64,000 bases of DNA from Marinobacter szutsaonensis (lineage in GTDB: Bacteria; Pseudomonadota; Gammaproteobacteria; Pseudomonadales; Oleiphilaceae): positions 2,480,001-2,544,000 of the forward strand of contig NZ_BAAAFC010000001.1 in the NCBI RefSeq assembly GCF_039523335.1, given 5' to 3'. Below are positions 10,152-19,632 of the stretch, piece by piece. The notes below the pieces were generated by a model, which made no database searches, was not told the DNA's origin, and was given only the letters and a program-made list of their open reading frames with translations. Position numbers and translations under genes: made by a program. Every line of letters begins with the position of its first letter. Position 1 is the stretch's first letter.

Positions 10152-13142
10152 ATGTTGATTCGCACCGTATGCCTTGCTGCGCTGTCGGCTACGACACTGG
10201 GTTTGTCCGGTTGTCTCGACGGCAGCAGCCAGACCAGCAAGAACGCCGATCCCGATTACAGCATCACCAGCAACCTGATAGAACGTGGCGTTCACCCGTT
10301 ATTCGATCCACTGGAAACCGAGTTCCCTATCCCGAGCGATGCCCTGTTTTATCTGAGCGAGGTGGATGACGGCACCATGCTCAATGGCACCGATCCGGCT
10401 AACCCGGTAACCACCGGAATCGGCTTCCTGGATGGCAGCTCGGTGCTGGCGCCCGTTGATATCAAGATCAGCGCCAGCCTCGATAGCCAGCAGATCCTGG
10501 ATGCCCGGGACTTCGTCGAGGTGGACGGGGAAGTGGTTCCGAACCCGGATCAGAACGTGTTTTTCTTCCCGGTTGAATACGCCAGCGGCGATACCATTGA
10601 AGCCCTGGATACCGAAGTTGCCGGACTGACGCCGGCCATCCGCTACCGCCAGGCACTCAGGCTCCGGGAGCAGGGCAACACTGCCGAAGCCGATGCCATC
10701 TTCAGCGATCTGGTTCGCGAAAGGTTCCGGGTGGAGTTGCTGGATATCGACGGGGGCCAGAACAACCTGGTCAGGGTCCTGCCACTGGAGCCGCTGGCGG
10801 AAAAGACCCAGTACGTCCTGGCGCTGACCAACGATATCGTTGATGCCGCCGGCGAGCCGCTGGTTGGTTCGCCCACTTTCCAGAGCGTTGCCGATCCGGA
10901 GCGCACACTGTCCAATGCGGCCTTCCAGCCGTTCCGCGATGCCATGCTGCCGGCGCGTCAGCTCGCCGCAGACTACTTTGACTTCAAGCGTGAGGTTGCT
11001 GCATCGGCGGGCTTTGCCCAGGGCTTTGAGGACGTCACCTACTCGACCACGATTACCACGACCGCCGTGGATGATGTTCTGCTGGCCAATGCAGCACCGG
11101 TCACCTATTACCGCTCTGTTCTGTTGGTTGCTCAACGCCAGCAGGCCCTGAACAGATTGCTGGACGGTTTTTACAACCTTAGTGACCAGACGCTGGGCGA
11201 GGGCGCAACGTCCAATGACGAAGCGCTTAACAGTCAGATCTACCAGACACTGACGGACACCGGTTTTCGCCTCTACGATGAAGAGCTGGCCACGCTCCTG
11301 ACGGAGGCCCGGGATAACGGCATGACCGTTCTCTACGCGGACCTGGTTTCCGACCCGCTGTCCGATCGCCGGTTAGCCAATACGTTACAGACTGCTGTCG
11401 CGGTTGCTACCGACCTGAGCATGGATGTCGAATCCGACGCCCAGGCGCTGGCTGCCGCTGCGGAAACCATTGTGGATACACCGAAACCCAGAGAGGTGCG
11501 TGTGTTCAGCCAGCGTGACGGTGGAGATGTGAATCCGGCACTGGCCCAGGAAATCCAGGGCACGCCTCTCAATGTCCATGTCTACGAGGGTGAAATTACC
11601 CTGCCGTATTTCCAGACTGGGCCTGAGGACGGTAATGGTTCAGTGCTGACCTCCGAAAGCTGGCTGCCGGCTGATTTTTCCGGTAATGACGGCCTCGACG
11701 GCGCGCCCTCGGACCGGATCACCTATCGCTTCCCATTCGCGGACAAGAGCGCGGATACAACGGTACCCATCGTGATCACGGCACCGGACACTAACAATGC
11801 GACTTTCCTGACGCTGAGTGGTGGTATTCCCGCAAATGGTTACCCGGTCATCATCTACCAGCATGCGGTGACCACGGACCGCTCTGCCACCCTGCCTCTG
11901 GCAACGGCAGCCGGCCTGCTGTGTGCAGATCCTGGTAACAGTTACGACTGCTTCGTGACCATCGGCATCGACCAGCCCCTGCACGGCATCTTCGGGGAAG
12001 GCTTCGTGGGTCTGAATCCGATCAGCGAGCAGGCGGGAGCTTCTGCCGATGCCACGGAGCGCCACTTCGGATTCGCCGCCGACGCCGACCTCAATCCTGT
12101 CCCGGCCAGCCAGCTGGAGGCACCGGAATCCGGAAGCCTGTTCCTGAACTTTGCCAACTACGCGAATACCCGGGACAACATGCGCCAGGGCGCCCTGGAC
12201 CTGCTTAATGTGAATGCATCGTTGCAGGCAATCGAAGATGCCATTGCCGCCTGCGCCGACTGTCCACAGAGCCTCAATCTGGATCCGGATCGGGTCTATT
12301 TCCTGAGCCATTCCCTCAGTGGCATGGGTGGCGCAGCCTTTCCCCACGTCAATAACGCTGCCATCGACGCCGGCAACGATAATCTCAATCCGATCCTGGC
12401 CGCCAACCTGTTCAATACCGGTGGCAGCTTCGGGCGCCTGGTAGAGAACTCCCAGTCGGTGGCTCCGCGAGTACTGCCGGCTCTGGACGCCGCCTCGGAT
12501 GGTCTGCTCTCCCAGGGCCGTACCGAGCTCAATATCTATTTCAATGTGTTCCAGGGTCTGCTCGACTCGGCCGATCCGGTGGCTTTCGCTCCGCTCTATA
12601 AGGAAGCGCCGATCCTGCTGACCGAGATCGCGGGCGTTCCCGATGATCCCGATCGTCCGACGGATAACACTGTGCCCAATGCGGCGGATGATGTGCTGTA
12701 TCCGCTGGGACCATTGGCCACCACGCTTCCGGAAACAGGCTTCGTAATCGAGGGCGAAAACATGCCTCTGGCGGGAACCGATCCCCTCGCCGCAGCCATG
12801 GGCGCGGAATCCACACCGCTTCAGAGCGACGGTCTGCCGCTGATCACACGCTACCTGGAAGGCTCCCACGGCAACCCGATTTCCGCGGGTCAGAAAGATG
12901 CCGACCCCTTCTCCTCCCGCGCGGTCTTTGACGAAATGACCGCCCAGATGCTGCAGCTGTTCACCGACGGAACGGTGGCGGTGATCAACCCCTGCGTGGT
13001 CCAGGATGCCGATACCAGCGGTACCGACTGCACCGACAGCGGTGGCAACACTGACGCCGGCGATACCCCCAGCAATGGTGGTGATGGCGGTGGAGACGGC
13101 GGCGGTGATGGCGGTCTGCTCGATGGAGTGCTCGGCCTGTGA
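10152..13142 (+). CDS. Large surface lipoprotein lipase (VolA / Pla-1/cef family)
   Basis: A 996-residue protein with a lipobox LSGC (Cys21), so it is membrane-anchored. The N-terminal half matches the bacterial virulence-factor lipase type (FDPLETEFPIPSDALFY, NPVTTGIGFLDGSSVLAPVDI). The C-terminal alpha/beta-hydrolase part has ANGYPVIIYQHAVTTDRS (oxyanion side) and a nucleophile elbow SHSLSG with Ser721. The elbow departs from the usual GxSxG by having Ser first. Related proteins release fatty acids from phospholipids at the cell surface. The tail is a run of Gly/Asp repeats. It is followed by DUF1302 and DUF1329 genes in the same direction, suggesting lipid acquisition. Confidence 0.8.
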   Translation: MLIRTVCLAALSATTLGLSGCLDGSSQTSKNADPDYSITSNLIERGVHPLFDPLETEFPIPSDALFYLSEVDDGTMLNGTDPANPVTTGIGFLDGSSVLAPVDIKISASLDSQQILDARDFVEVDGEVVPNPDQNVFFFPVEYASGDTIEALDTEVAGLTPAIRYRQALRLREQGNTAEADAIFSDLVRERFRVELLDIDGGQNNLVRVLPLEPLAEKTQYVLALTNDIVDAAGEPLVGSPTFQSVADPERTLSNAAFQPFRDAMLPARQLAADYFDFKREVAASAGFAQGFEDVTYSTTITTTAVDDVLLANAAPVTYYRSVLLVAQRQQALNRLLDGFYNLSDQTLGEGATSNDEALNSQIYQTLTDTGFRLYDEELATLLTEARDNGMTVLYADLVSDPLSDRRLANTLQTAVAVATDLSMDVESDAQALAAAAETIVDTPKPREVRVFSQRDGGDVNPALAQEIQGTPLNVHVYEGEITLPYFQTGPEDGNGSVLTSESWLPADFSGNDGLDGAPSDRITYRFPFADKSADTTVPIVITAPDTNNATFLTLSGGIPANGYPVIIYQHAVTTDRSATLPLATAAGLLCADPGNSYDCFVTIGIDQPLHGIFGEGFVGLNPISEQAGASADATERHFGFAADADLNPVPASQLEAPESGSLFLNFANYANTRDNMRQGALDLLNVNASLQAIEDAIAACADCPQSLNLDPDRVYFLSHSLSGMGGAAFPHVNNAAIDAGNDNLNPILAANLFNTGGSFGRLVENSQSVAPRVLPALDAASDGLLSQGRTELNIYFNVFQGLLDSADPVAFAPLYKEAPILLTEIAGVPDDPDRPTDNTVPNAADDVLYPLGPLATTLPETGFVIEGENMPLAGTDPLAAAMGAESTPLQSDGLPLITRYLEGSHGNPISAGQKDADPFSSRAVFDEMTAQMLQLFTDGTVAVINPCVVQDADTSGTDCTDSGGNTDAGDTPSNGGDGGGDGGGDGGLLDGVLGL

Positions 13143-13157
13143 CCTGATGCCATCGGC

Positions 13158-13240
13158 GGGCACCCCTTCGGGTGGTGCCCAAGGTTCCCAGAGATATCAA
13201 TAAAAACATGGCGTTAGCCTCGCCAGATGGGGAGGCTTTG
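13158..13240 (+). terminator. Two hairpins between the lipase and DUF1302 genes
   Basis: GGGCACC (13158-13164) pairs with GGTGCCC (13174-13180). AGCCTC (13216-13221) pairs with GAGGCT (13232-13237), followed by only three T residues. The first lacks a T-run; the second could be a weak terminator or attenuator that lowers read-through. Confidence 0.35.
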
Positions 13241-13265
13241 TCTGAAACTTGCGGAGTAACACGCA

Positions 13266-15158
13266 ATGAAAATAACAAAACCGACCCTGAATACACCCCT
13301 GCGGCTCGCGCTGGCCATTCAACTCGCTGGCCTCTCAATGACCGCGTCGGCGTTCGACTTCAGCATCTACGAAATTGATGCCTCGTTCAGCACGACGCTC
13401 ACGGCGGGTATGGCCTACCGTGTCGAAGACCAGGACAAGGACCTGATCTCCCAGGGCAACCTCGGACCGGAATTTGCGTTCAGCAACACCGGTGCCTCTT
13501 CGAACAACTTTGATGACGGCAACCTCAACTTCGAAAAGGGCGAACCGTATTCCCAGATCCTGCGGGGCCGCTCGGAGCTGTTCCTGGATTACGCGCCGGA
13601 CAGCGATACCCTGACCCGGGTCGGCGCCCTGGTCCGGGGCACCTACTATTACGACTACGAGCTCAAGGACAACCCCCGGGCAGTGGATCCGGTCGGCCAG
13701 CGCCGGGAGCTCAACGAGGAGGCCCTGGATAACGCCGCCGGGGCCGATCTGCTGGACGCTTACGTGTTCACTGACTGGTACTTCGGGGATACCCCGGTGT
13801 CCGTTCGCTATGGTCGCCAGGTGGTGAACTGGGGTGAGAGCACCTTCATCCTCGGTGGCATCAACGCCGTCAATCCCATTGATGTCCCCGCGTTTCGTGC
13901 GCCGGGCGCCGAGCTGAAGGACGTGCTCCTGCCGGTGGAAATGCTCTACAGCTCGGTGGGTATCACGCCGGAGGTCACCCTTGAGGCGTTCGTGCAGACG
14001 GAGTGGGAGCCGTTCCGCATCGACGATTGCGGTACCTTCTTCTCCACGGCGGATGTGGCGGCCGATGGTTGCGGCCCGGTACTGCTGGCCGGCCAGGTGC
14101 CGGATTCCCAGGCCCTGGAGGAAGGCTTTATCGCGCCGCGCCTCGGTGACAAGGAACCGGGTGACACCGATCAGTATGGGATGGCGGCCCGTTGGTACAT
14201 GACAGACCTGGGCGCCGAGTTGGGCCTGTTTTACACCCGTTACAACAGCCGGCTGCCTTACATCAGTGGCGTGGTGAACAACCCCGCCGATGCCGATGAA
14301 ACCCAGATGCGGGATCCCGCTCTTCCGGATGCCCGCTTCCCCAGCTACTTCATCGAGTACCCTCAGGACATTGAGCTTTACGGTATCAGCGTCAACACCA
14401 CGCTTCCCACCGGAACCTCGCTCGGGGCCGAGTACAGCTACCGTCCCAATATGCCGATCCAGTGGAATACCTTCGAGCTCATTTACGGGGGAATTCAGCA
14501 GCGGGGTCCGGATGGCCAGGTCATCAGCAAGCTCGAACAGCGTGAGATCGACAAGGGCTACAACTACGCGGGCAAGGCTGTCGACGGATATGACCGCTTT
14601 GGCGTGTCCCAGGCCCAGGCGACCTTTATCCACTTCATTGACCGCGTGATGGGGGCGGCTCGATTCATCATCATCGGCGAGGTTGGCGCAACCTACGTCC
14701 ATGATCTTCCCGGCAAGTCCGAGGCTCGCTACGGCCGTTCCGGTATCTGGGGTGTCGGCCCGGTTCCCCTGGATGGTGAGAGTTTCACTGGAGATTTCTG
14801 TAGCCAGGGCACTGACGAGGATCCGCGCCTGAATATCAACCCCACCAACTGTGGCGGTGATGGCTTTACCACCAGCTTCTCCTGGGGCTACCGGACGCTG
14901 TTTGTCTGGAATTATCCGAGTGCCTTTGCCGGGGTCAACCTGCGCCCGAAGCTGTTCCTGAGCCACGACGTCAAAGGCTATGCGCCGGACCCTGGTGGCA
15001 ACTTCAAGGAAGGCAACAAATCCGTGGGCCTCGGCCTCGATGCCACCTACCAGAACTCCTACAAGGCATCCCTGAGTTACACCACCTACTTCGGCGGCGA
15101 TTACAACGAGATCAATGATCGGGATTTCGTTGCCGCTTCCGTTTCCTATTCCTTCTGA
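13266..15158 (+). CDS. DUF1302 outer-membrane family protein
   Basis: A 630-residue protein. It has a signal peptide (about 1-29, ending MTASAF) followed by the DUF1302 start FDFSIYEIDASFSTTLTAGMAYRVEDQDKDL. Family motifs include a YGRQVVNWGESTFILGGINAVNPIDV segment and many aromatic beta strands, and the chain ends in ASVSYSF, typical of an outer-membrane barrel. DUF1302 genes are nearly always next to DUF1329 genes in gammaproteobacteria, as here (29 bases). The pair is thought to handle hydrophobic substrates at the envelope, but its biochemical role is not settled. The upstream lipase makes fatty acid or lipid movement plausible here. Confidence 0.88.
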   Translation: MKITKPTLNTPLRLALAIQLAGLSMTASAFDFSIYEIDASFSTTLTAGMAYRVEDQDKDLISQGNLGPEFAFSNTGASSNNFDDGNLNFEKGEPYSQILRGRSELFLDYAPDSDTLTRVGALVRGTYYYDYELKDNPRAVDPVGQRRELNEEALDNAAGADLLDAYVFTDWYFGDTPVSVRYGRQVVNWGESTFILGGINAVNPIDVPAFRAPGAELKDVLLPVEMLYSSVGITPEVTLEAFVQTEWEPFRIDDCGTFFSTADVAADGCGPVLLAGQVPDSQALEEGFIAPRLGDKEPGDTDQYGMAARWYMTDLGAELGLFYTRYNSRLPYISGVVNNPADADETQMRDPALPDARFPSYFIEYPQDIELYGISVNTTLPTGTSLGAEYSYRPNMPIQWNTFELIYGGIQQRGPDGQVISKLEQREIDKGYNYAGKAVDGYDRFGVSQAQATFIHFIDRVMGAARFIIIGEVGATYVHDLPGKSEARYGRSGIWGVGPVPLDGESFTGDFCSQGTDEDPRLNINPTNCGGDGFTTSFSWGYRTLFVWNYPSAFAGVNLRPKLFLSHDVKGYAPDPGGNFKEGNKSVGLGLDATYQNSYKASLSYTTYFGGDYNEINDRDFVAASVSYSF

Positions 15159-15187
15159 ATCAACACGTGACCTTAAAGGTGAACACC

Positions 15188-16549
15188 ATGAAGACCACAA
15201 GAACCCTGATCTACGGAGCTGTAACCGCAGCGATGATGGCTTCCGCCAACGCGGGGGCCGCGGTATCGGCTGAAGAGGCCGCCAAACTGGGTGACACCCT
15301 GACCCCGATCGGTGCCGAAAAGGCCGGCAATGGCGACGAAATCCCGGCCTGGACGGGCGGGCTGACCGAAGCGCCGGCCGGATACAAGGGCGATGGGCGC
15401 TACGTTGACCCCTTCCCGGGCGACCAGGAGCTGTTCCGGATCGACCAGACCAACGTCGACCAGTACAGCGACAACCTGACCCCCGGCCAGGTCGCCATGA
15501 TCAGGAAGTACGACGACTACTTCATACCGGTATACGAGACCCGCAGGACAGCGACCTATCCGGGATCCATCCAGGAAAAGAGCAAGGATAACGCCACCAC
15601 GGTGGCGTTGGTGGAGAGCGGTAATGGCCTGCAGAACTACCAGACCGCCATTCCGTTCCCCATTCCCCAGAGCGGACTGGAAGCGATCTTCAATCACATC
15701 ACCCGGTACCGCGGAGGCTCCTTCACCCGCAACGTGGCCCAGGTGACGCCGCAGCCCAATGGCGATTTCAGCCCGGTGAAGTTCACCGAATCGTTCACCG
15801 AACGGGTAGCGCTGGAGGACTATGACCCGGCGGAAGATCCCAATGTGATGTTCTACTTCAAACAGACCATCACCGCGCCTTCACGCCTGGCCGGTAACGT
15901 GCTGCTGGTGCACGAGACCATTAACCAGGTCAAGGAGCCACGCCGGGCCTGGCTATATAACTCCGGTCAGCGCCGCGTACGCCGGGCGCCCAATGTGGCC
16001 TATGACGGGCCGGGCACCGCAGCGGACGGACAGCGTACCTCGGACAACCTGGATCTCTATAACGGCGCACCGGACAAGTACAACTGGGAGCTGGTGGGCA
16101 AGAAGGAGCTGTATATCCCGTACAACTCCTACCGGATGGCCAGTGCCGATCTGAGCTACACCGACATCATCAAGCCGGGCCATGTGGACCAGAGCCTGGC
16201 CCGCTATGAACTGCACCGGGTCTGGCATGTCCGCGCCACCCTCAAGGACGGCGAGCGTCATATCTATCAGGTCCGGGATTTCTACATCGACGAGGACACC
16301 TGGCAGATTGCCGTGGTCGATCACTACGACGGCAAGGGCAATCTCTGGCGGGTGGCCGAAGCCCATGCGATGCAGATCTACGACGCGAAGATCCCGGCCT
16401 ATGCCTTCGAAACCCTGTATGACCTGCTCTCTGGCCGGTACCTGGTGATGGGACTGACGAACGAGGAAGACAATCCCTACGAGTACGGCACCGAACGCAG
16501 TTCCCGGGAATACACGCCGGCTGCACTCCGGCGCGCGGGTGTCCGCTAA
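15188..16549 (+). CDS. DUF1329 periplasmic protein
   Basis: A 453-residue protein. A signal peptide (about 1-24) precedes the DUF1329 start (AVSAEEAAKLGDTLTPIGAEKAGNGDEIPAWTGGL). Further conserved blocks are AWLYNSGQRRVRRAPNVAYDGPGTAADGQRTSDNL and KKELYIPYNSYRM. The fold is considered LolA/LolB-like, which fits a periplasmic lipid carrier. The ATG at 15188 has AAAGGTG upstream; a GTG at 15167 would add seven residues ahead of the signal peptide. It is translated just behind the DUF1302 gene and probably acts with it. Confidence 0.88.
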   Translation: MKTTRTLIYGAVTAAMMASANAGAAVSAEEAAKLGDTLTPIGAEKAGNGDEIPAWTGGLTEAPAGYKGDGRYVDPFPGDQELFRIDQTNVDQYSDNLTPGQVAMIRKYDDYFIPVYETRRTATYPGSIQEKSKDNATTVALVESGNGLQNYQTAIPFPIPQSGLEAIFNHITRYRGGSFTRNVAQVTPQPNGDFSPVKFTESFTERVALEDYDPAEDPNVMFYFKQTITAPSRLAGNVLLVHETINQVKEPRRAWLYNSGQRRVRRAPNVAYDGPGTAADGQRTSDNLDLYNGAPDKYNWELVGKKELYIPYNSYRMASADLSYTDIIKPGHVDQSLARYELHRVWHVRATLKDGERHIYQVRDFYIDEDTWQIAVVDHYDGKGNLWRVAEAHAMQIYDAKIPAYAFETLYDLLSGRYLVMGLTNEEDNPYEYGTERSSREYTPAALRRAGVR

Positions 16550-16572
16550 AAGCGGGCGATGGGATGAGACCC

Positions 16573-16599
16573 ACCTCTCCGGCCAGGCGCCGGGGAGGT
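16573..16599 (+). promoter_or_regulatory. Hairpin covering the ribosome binding site of the next gene
   Basis: ACCTCTCCGG (16573-16582) pairs with CCGGGGAGGT (16590-16599) with one G-U. The right arm contains the GGGGAGG ribosome binding site four bases before the ATG at 16603. It may limit translation or act as a read-through hairpin after the DUF1329 gene. Confidence 0.4.
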
Positions 16600-16602
16600 C
16601 TT

Positions 16603-16926
16603 ATGGAGGCTTTTCAGGTGATTGATATTCTGACCCGGATAGGATTGCTCGAGATCGATAACCGCCTCGTGTACCGCAGTGGCAAATGGTACGTCCGGAC
16701 TCGAGAGATCCCCGAGCGCGGACCCTATGATACCCGACTCGAGGCTGTAGAAGGTCTGTATCGCCATGTGGCGATCTGTAGCGGCAGGCTGAGTCATTGC
16801 GACCATACCGAAGCCGCCGCCTTCATGGAGCACTCCGTCCAGAAGTGTTGCCAGCCGGCCTGCGACCTGTGCGCCGACCTGCTGGCAGTATTGCCGGTGG
16901 AGACCGCGATTCAGCTGAACGCCTGA
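16603..16926 (+). CDS. Small Cys-rich protein of unknown function
   Basis: A 107-residue cytoplasmic-looking protein beginning [19 protein letters not shown]. The middle is basic and aromatic ([21 protein letters not shown]). The C-terminal half has six Cys and two His ([20 protein letters not shown]), a spacing that could bind a metal. The ATG at 16603 has a very strong GGGGAGG ribosome binding site that lies inside a hairpin; an upstream GTG/ATG at 16564 would read through that hairpin. Its 3' end overlaps the 3' end of the convergent glutaryl-CoA dehydrogenase gene by 16 bases. Confidence 0.6.
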   Translation: MEAFQVIDILTRIGLLEIDNRLVYRSGKWYVRTREIPERGPYDTRLEAVEGLYRHVAICSGRLSHCDHTEAAAFMEHSVQKCCQPACDLCADLLAVLPVETAIQLNA

Positions 16927-18080
16927 ATCCCGGTCTGGCCCCGGCCAAGAATCAGGGCATGCACATCGTGGGTGCCCTCGTAGGTATTCACCGCCTCCAG
17001 GTTCATGACGTGGCGGATCACGTGGTACTCGTCGGCAATGCCGTTGCCGCCGTGCATGTCCCGGGCAACCCGGGCGATGTCCAGGGCCTTGCCGCAGTTG
17101 TTGCGCTTGAGCAGTGACACCGCATCCGGAGTGGCAATGCCGGCGTCCATCATGCGACCCAGCTGAAGCACCGATTGCAGGCCGATGGTGATCTCGGTCT
17201 GCATATCCACCAGCTTTTTCTGGATCAGCTGGTTGGCGGCGAGGGGCTTGCCGAACTGCTTGCGCTCGAGGGTGTAGTTGCGGGCGGCGTGCCAGCAGAA
17301 TTCCGCCGCGCCCAGGGCGCCCCAGCTGATGCCGAAGCGGGCTTTGTTCAGGCAGCTCAGCGGTCCTTTCAGGCCTTCCACTTCCAGACGGTTCTCCTCG
17401 GGCACGAATACCTCATCCATGAAGATGGAGCCGGTGTCGGAAGCCCGCAGGGAGAACTTGCCCTGGATCTTCGGGGTGTCCAGTCCCTTGGCACCTTCCC
17501 GTTCGATGACAAAGCCGTTCACCTTGCCGTCCAGCTTGGCCCAGACCACGCAGATGTCGGCAATGGGGGAGTTGGTGATCCAGGTCTTGGAACCACTCAG
17601 CAGATAACCGCCGTCGACCTTTTTCGCGCGGGTTTCCATGCCGCCGGGATCGGAACCATGGTTGGGTTCGGTCAGGCCGAAGCAGCCCACGTATTCGCCG
17701 GAAGCCAGCTTGGGCAGGATGCGTTGTTTCAGCGCTTCCTTGCCGTAGGAGAAGATCGGGTACATGACCAGGGAGGACTGCACGCTGAGGGCCGAGCGGT
17801 AGGCGGAATCCACGCGCTCCACTTCCCGGGCGATCAGGCCGTAGCAGACATGATTCAGACCCGGGCCGCCATACTCTTCCGGCAAAGTGGCGCCGAGCAT
17901 GCCCAGTTCACCCATCTGGTTGAAGATGTTGCGATCGAATTTCTCGTGCCGGTTGGCTTCGATGATGCCCGGCATCAGCTGCTGGTCACAGAAACTGCGG
18001 ATACTGTCGCGGACCTGACGCTCGGTCTCGTCCAGTTGTGCGTCGAAATTCAGCAGGTCATTCCAGGGTGCGGAAGCCAT
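16911..18080 (-). CDS. gcdH: Glutaryl-CoA dehydrogenase
   Basis: A 389-residue acyl-CoA dehydrogenase of the GCDH type. The FAD/substrate motif [21 protein letters not shown] and the C-terminal [16 protein letters not shown] contain the catalytic Glu and the family's characteristic Asn/Asp context. It oxidises and decarboxylates glutaryl-CoA to crotonyl-CoA in lysine, tryptophan and glutarate breakdown. The ATG at 18080 follows GCAGGAGAA; an earlier ATG at 18116 adds 12 residues with no counterpart. An operator-like palindrome lies in the promoter region (18150-18167). No CoA-transferase or LysR gene, often found beside gcdH, is present. Confidence 0.9.
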   Translation of the reverse strand: MASAPWNDLLNFDAQLDETERQVRDSIRSFCDQQLMPGIIEANRHEKFDRNIFNQMGELGMLGATLPEEYGGPGLNHVCYGLIAREVERVDSAYRSALSVQSSLVMYPIFSYGKEALKQRILPKLASGEYVGCFGLTEPNHGSDPGGMETRAKKVDGGYLLSGSKTWITNSPIADICVVWAKLDGKVNGFVIEREGAKGLDTPKIQGKFSLRASDTGSIFMDEVFVPEENRLEVEGLKGPLSCLNKARFGISWGALGAAEFCWHAARNYTLERKQFGKPLAANQLIQKKLVDMQTEITIGLQSVLQLGRMMDAGIATPDAVSLLKRNNCGKALDIARVARDMHGGNGIADEYHVIRHVMNLEAVNTYEGTHDVHALILGRGQTGIQAFS

Positions 18081-18149
18081 TCGTATTCTCCTGCAGGCAA
18101 TGAGCGGGAAGCCCAATCATGAGATTTCCCGGCGTTGTGTGTTAATATA

Positions 18150-18167
18150 GTTTCGTTTAGCGAAACA
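18150..18167. promoter_or_regulatory. Operator-like palindrome upstream of gcdH
   Basis: GTTTCG (18150-18155) and CGAAAC (18161-18166) form an inverted repeat around a 5-base centre. On the minus strand it reads TGTTTCGCTA and is followed by a TATATT that could be the gcdH -10 box. The same TGTTTCGCTA occurs at 21918-21927 upstream of the FadB-type gene, so a shared repressor is likely. Confidence 0.45.
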
Positions 18168-18251
18168 CAGTTTTGTAAATGAATGGCAAAAGACTAATCC
18201 GGGTATTATGGAAATGCAAGCAGTGATCAAGCGTCGCTGGTCGGGGCGACT

Positions 18252-19613
18252 ATGAACACGATTCTGCAATGGCTGGTATCGCTGGCGGTGCTGACCGAAC
18301 TGGTTGCTATCTGCCTCGGCAACCGCGAGTTGAGCGCGTTTGCCGGCGGCATCTTTGTGGCTGTCTTCCTGGTGGGTGCCGGGGGGCTGCAGGGCTACGC
18401 CCGCATGTTGCTGTTGCTGTCTCTGGCGGTACTGGGTGGCCTGGCCGGCTATGGCGCGCTGGGGACGGATCAGCTGGTGAAAGCGGCCTCGGATGCGGCG
18501 TTCTATTCGGCGTTCCTCGGCAGTCTGGGGATGATGCAGTGCCTGGTACGCCGATTCGAGGTGTTGCGCCGGATCCACGATGTGCTGCTCGGCGGCCGGC
18601 CAGGCTGGCTGTATCCGAAATACGCCCTGGTCAGCTGCGGCATCGCCTCGGTGCTGAGTTTCGGCATGATGAGCCTGCTCTGTGGCACGCTCTCGGAGAC
18701 CCTGCGTGAGCGCGGTATTACCGGTGAATCACGATTGCAGTGGTTGCGCAGTGTTCTGATCAGCGCCCTCAGGGGCTTTGCCCTGGTGCCCCTGGTGGCG
18801 CCGACCAGTGTGGCGGTGGCCATCCTTACCCGCGAGTTGCCCCAGCTGAGCTGGTCGCTGTTGTTGCCATTCGGAGTGATTGCGGCGCTGCTGCTGGTGG
18901 CCGTTGGCTGGGTGCTGGAGCAGCGCCGGTTCCGCAGGGTCAGCAGTGAACGAATGGCCCTCGAGGGTTGGCCGGCGGGCACCGGGCGTTTGCTGGTGCT
19001 CATTCTGGTGGTCTTTGCGGCGATGGCGGCGCTGGTGGCGAGTACCGGCCTCAAGGTATCGGTGGCAGCCATGCTGACGGTGCCTTCCGTGACCGTGCTT
19101 TACATGCTCGGGCAGGAGTGGAGGTTGATGCCGGTTTTGCGGGAGGGTGCGGAGCAGGTGTGGACCATGAACAACGAAATGGCCATTTTTGCCGCCTCGG
19201 CCATTCTCGGGGTGGGTCTGTCAGCCGTGATTCCCGCCGATGCGCTTGCCGGCCTGCTCCAGAGCGGCAGCGGTGTTTTCCTGCTGGCGGTGTTGGGAAT
19301 GCTGATGATGCCCATGTTCTCCATGATCGGGGTTATTCCGATCACGGTGCTGAGTGTTCAGGCCGGATTACTTCCGGAACTGGTGGCAGGCGGGATGAAT
19401 CCGTTGCCGGTGGCCGTGGCCCTGGTGATCGGCTTTTCCCTGGCCATGATGCTCTCGCCCTTTGGTCCGTCGGTGATGCTGCTTTCCCGGTTTGGCCAGG
19501 TATCCCGGTGGGTGGTGGCGTTTCGCTGGAACGGGCGGTTCGTGTTGATCGCCATTCCCCTGCTGCTGGTGCTTACGGCACTGGTGGCCTGGCTGGCACC
19601 GACCGTGGGGTGA
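18252..19613 (+). CDS. Polytopic inner-membrane protein, transporter-like
   Basis: A 453-residue, very hydrophobic protein with roughly ten to twelve predicted membrane helices. Examples are ILQWLVSLAVLTELVAICLG, LLLPFGVIAALLLVAVGWVL and VFLLAVLGMLMMPMFSMIGV. Two halves each contain a short re-entrant-looking Pro/Ser segment (LVPLVAPTSVAVAI and MMLSPFGPSVMLLS), as seen in ion transporters of the DASS/TRAP type. I cannot assign a family with confidence. It is divergent from gcdH and convergent with ghrA, so context gives no substrate. Confidence 0.6.
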   Translation: MNTILQWLVSLAVLTELVAICLGNRELSAFAGGIFVAVFLVGAGGLQGYARMLLLLSLAVLGGLAGYGALGTDQLVKAASDAAFYSAFLGSLGMMQCLVRRFEVLRRIHDVLLGGRPGWLYPKYALVSCGIASVLSFGMMSLLCGTLSETLRERGITGESRLQWLRSVLISALRGFALVPLVAPTSVAVAILTRELPQLSWSLLLPFGVIAALLLVAVGWVLEQRRFRRVSSERMALEGWPAGTGRLLVLILVVFAAMAALVASTGLKVSVAAMLTVPSVTVLYMLGQEWRLMPVLREGAEQVWTMNNEMAIFAASAILGVGLSAVIPADALAGLLQSGSGVFLLAVLGMLMMPMFSMIGVIPITVLSVQAGLLPELVAGGMNPLPVAVALVIGFSLAMMLSPFGPSVMLLSRFGQVSRWVVAFRWNGRFVLIAIPLLLVLTALVAWLAPTVG

Positions 19614-19632
19614 TCGGTGCCAGCTGCCCGGG

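Noticed and set aside
13335..15200. 621-residue minus-strand frame opposite DUF1302
   Set aside because: Antisense shadow; DUF1302 motifs and signal peptide are on the plus strand.
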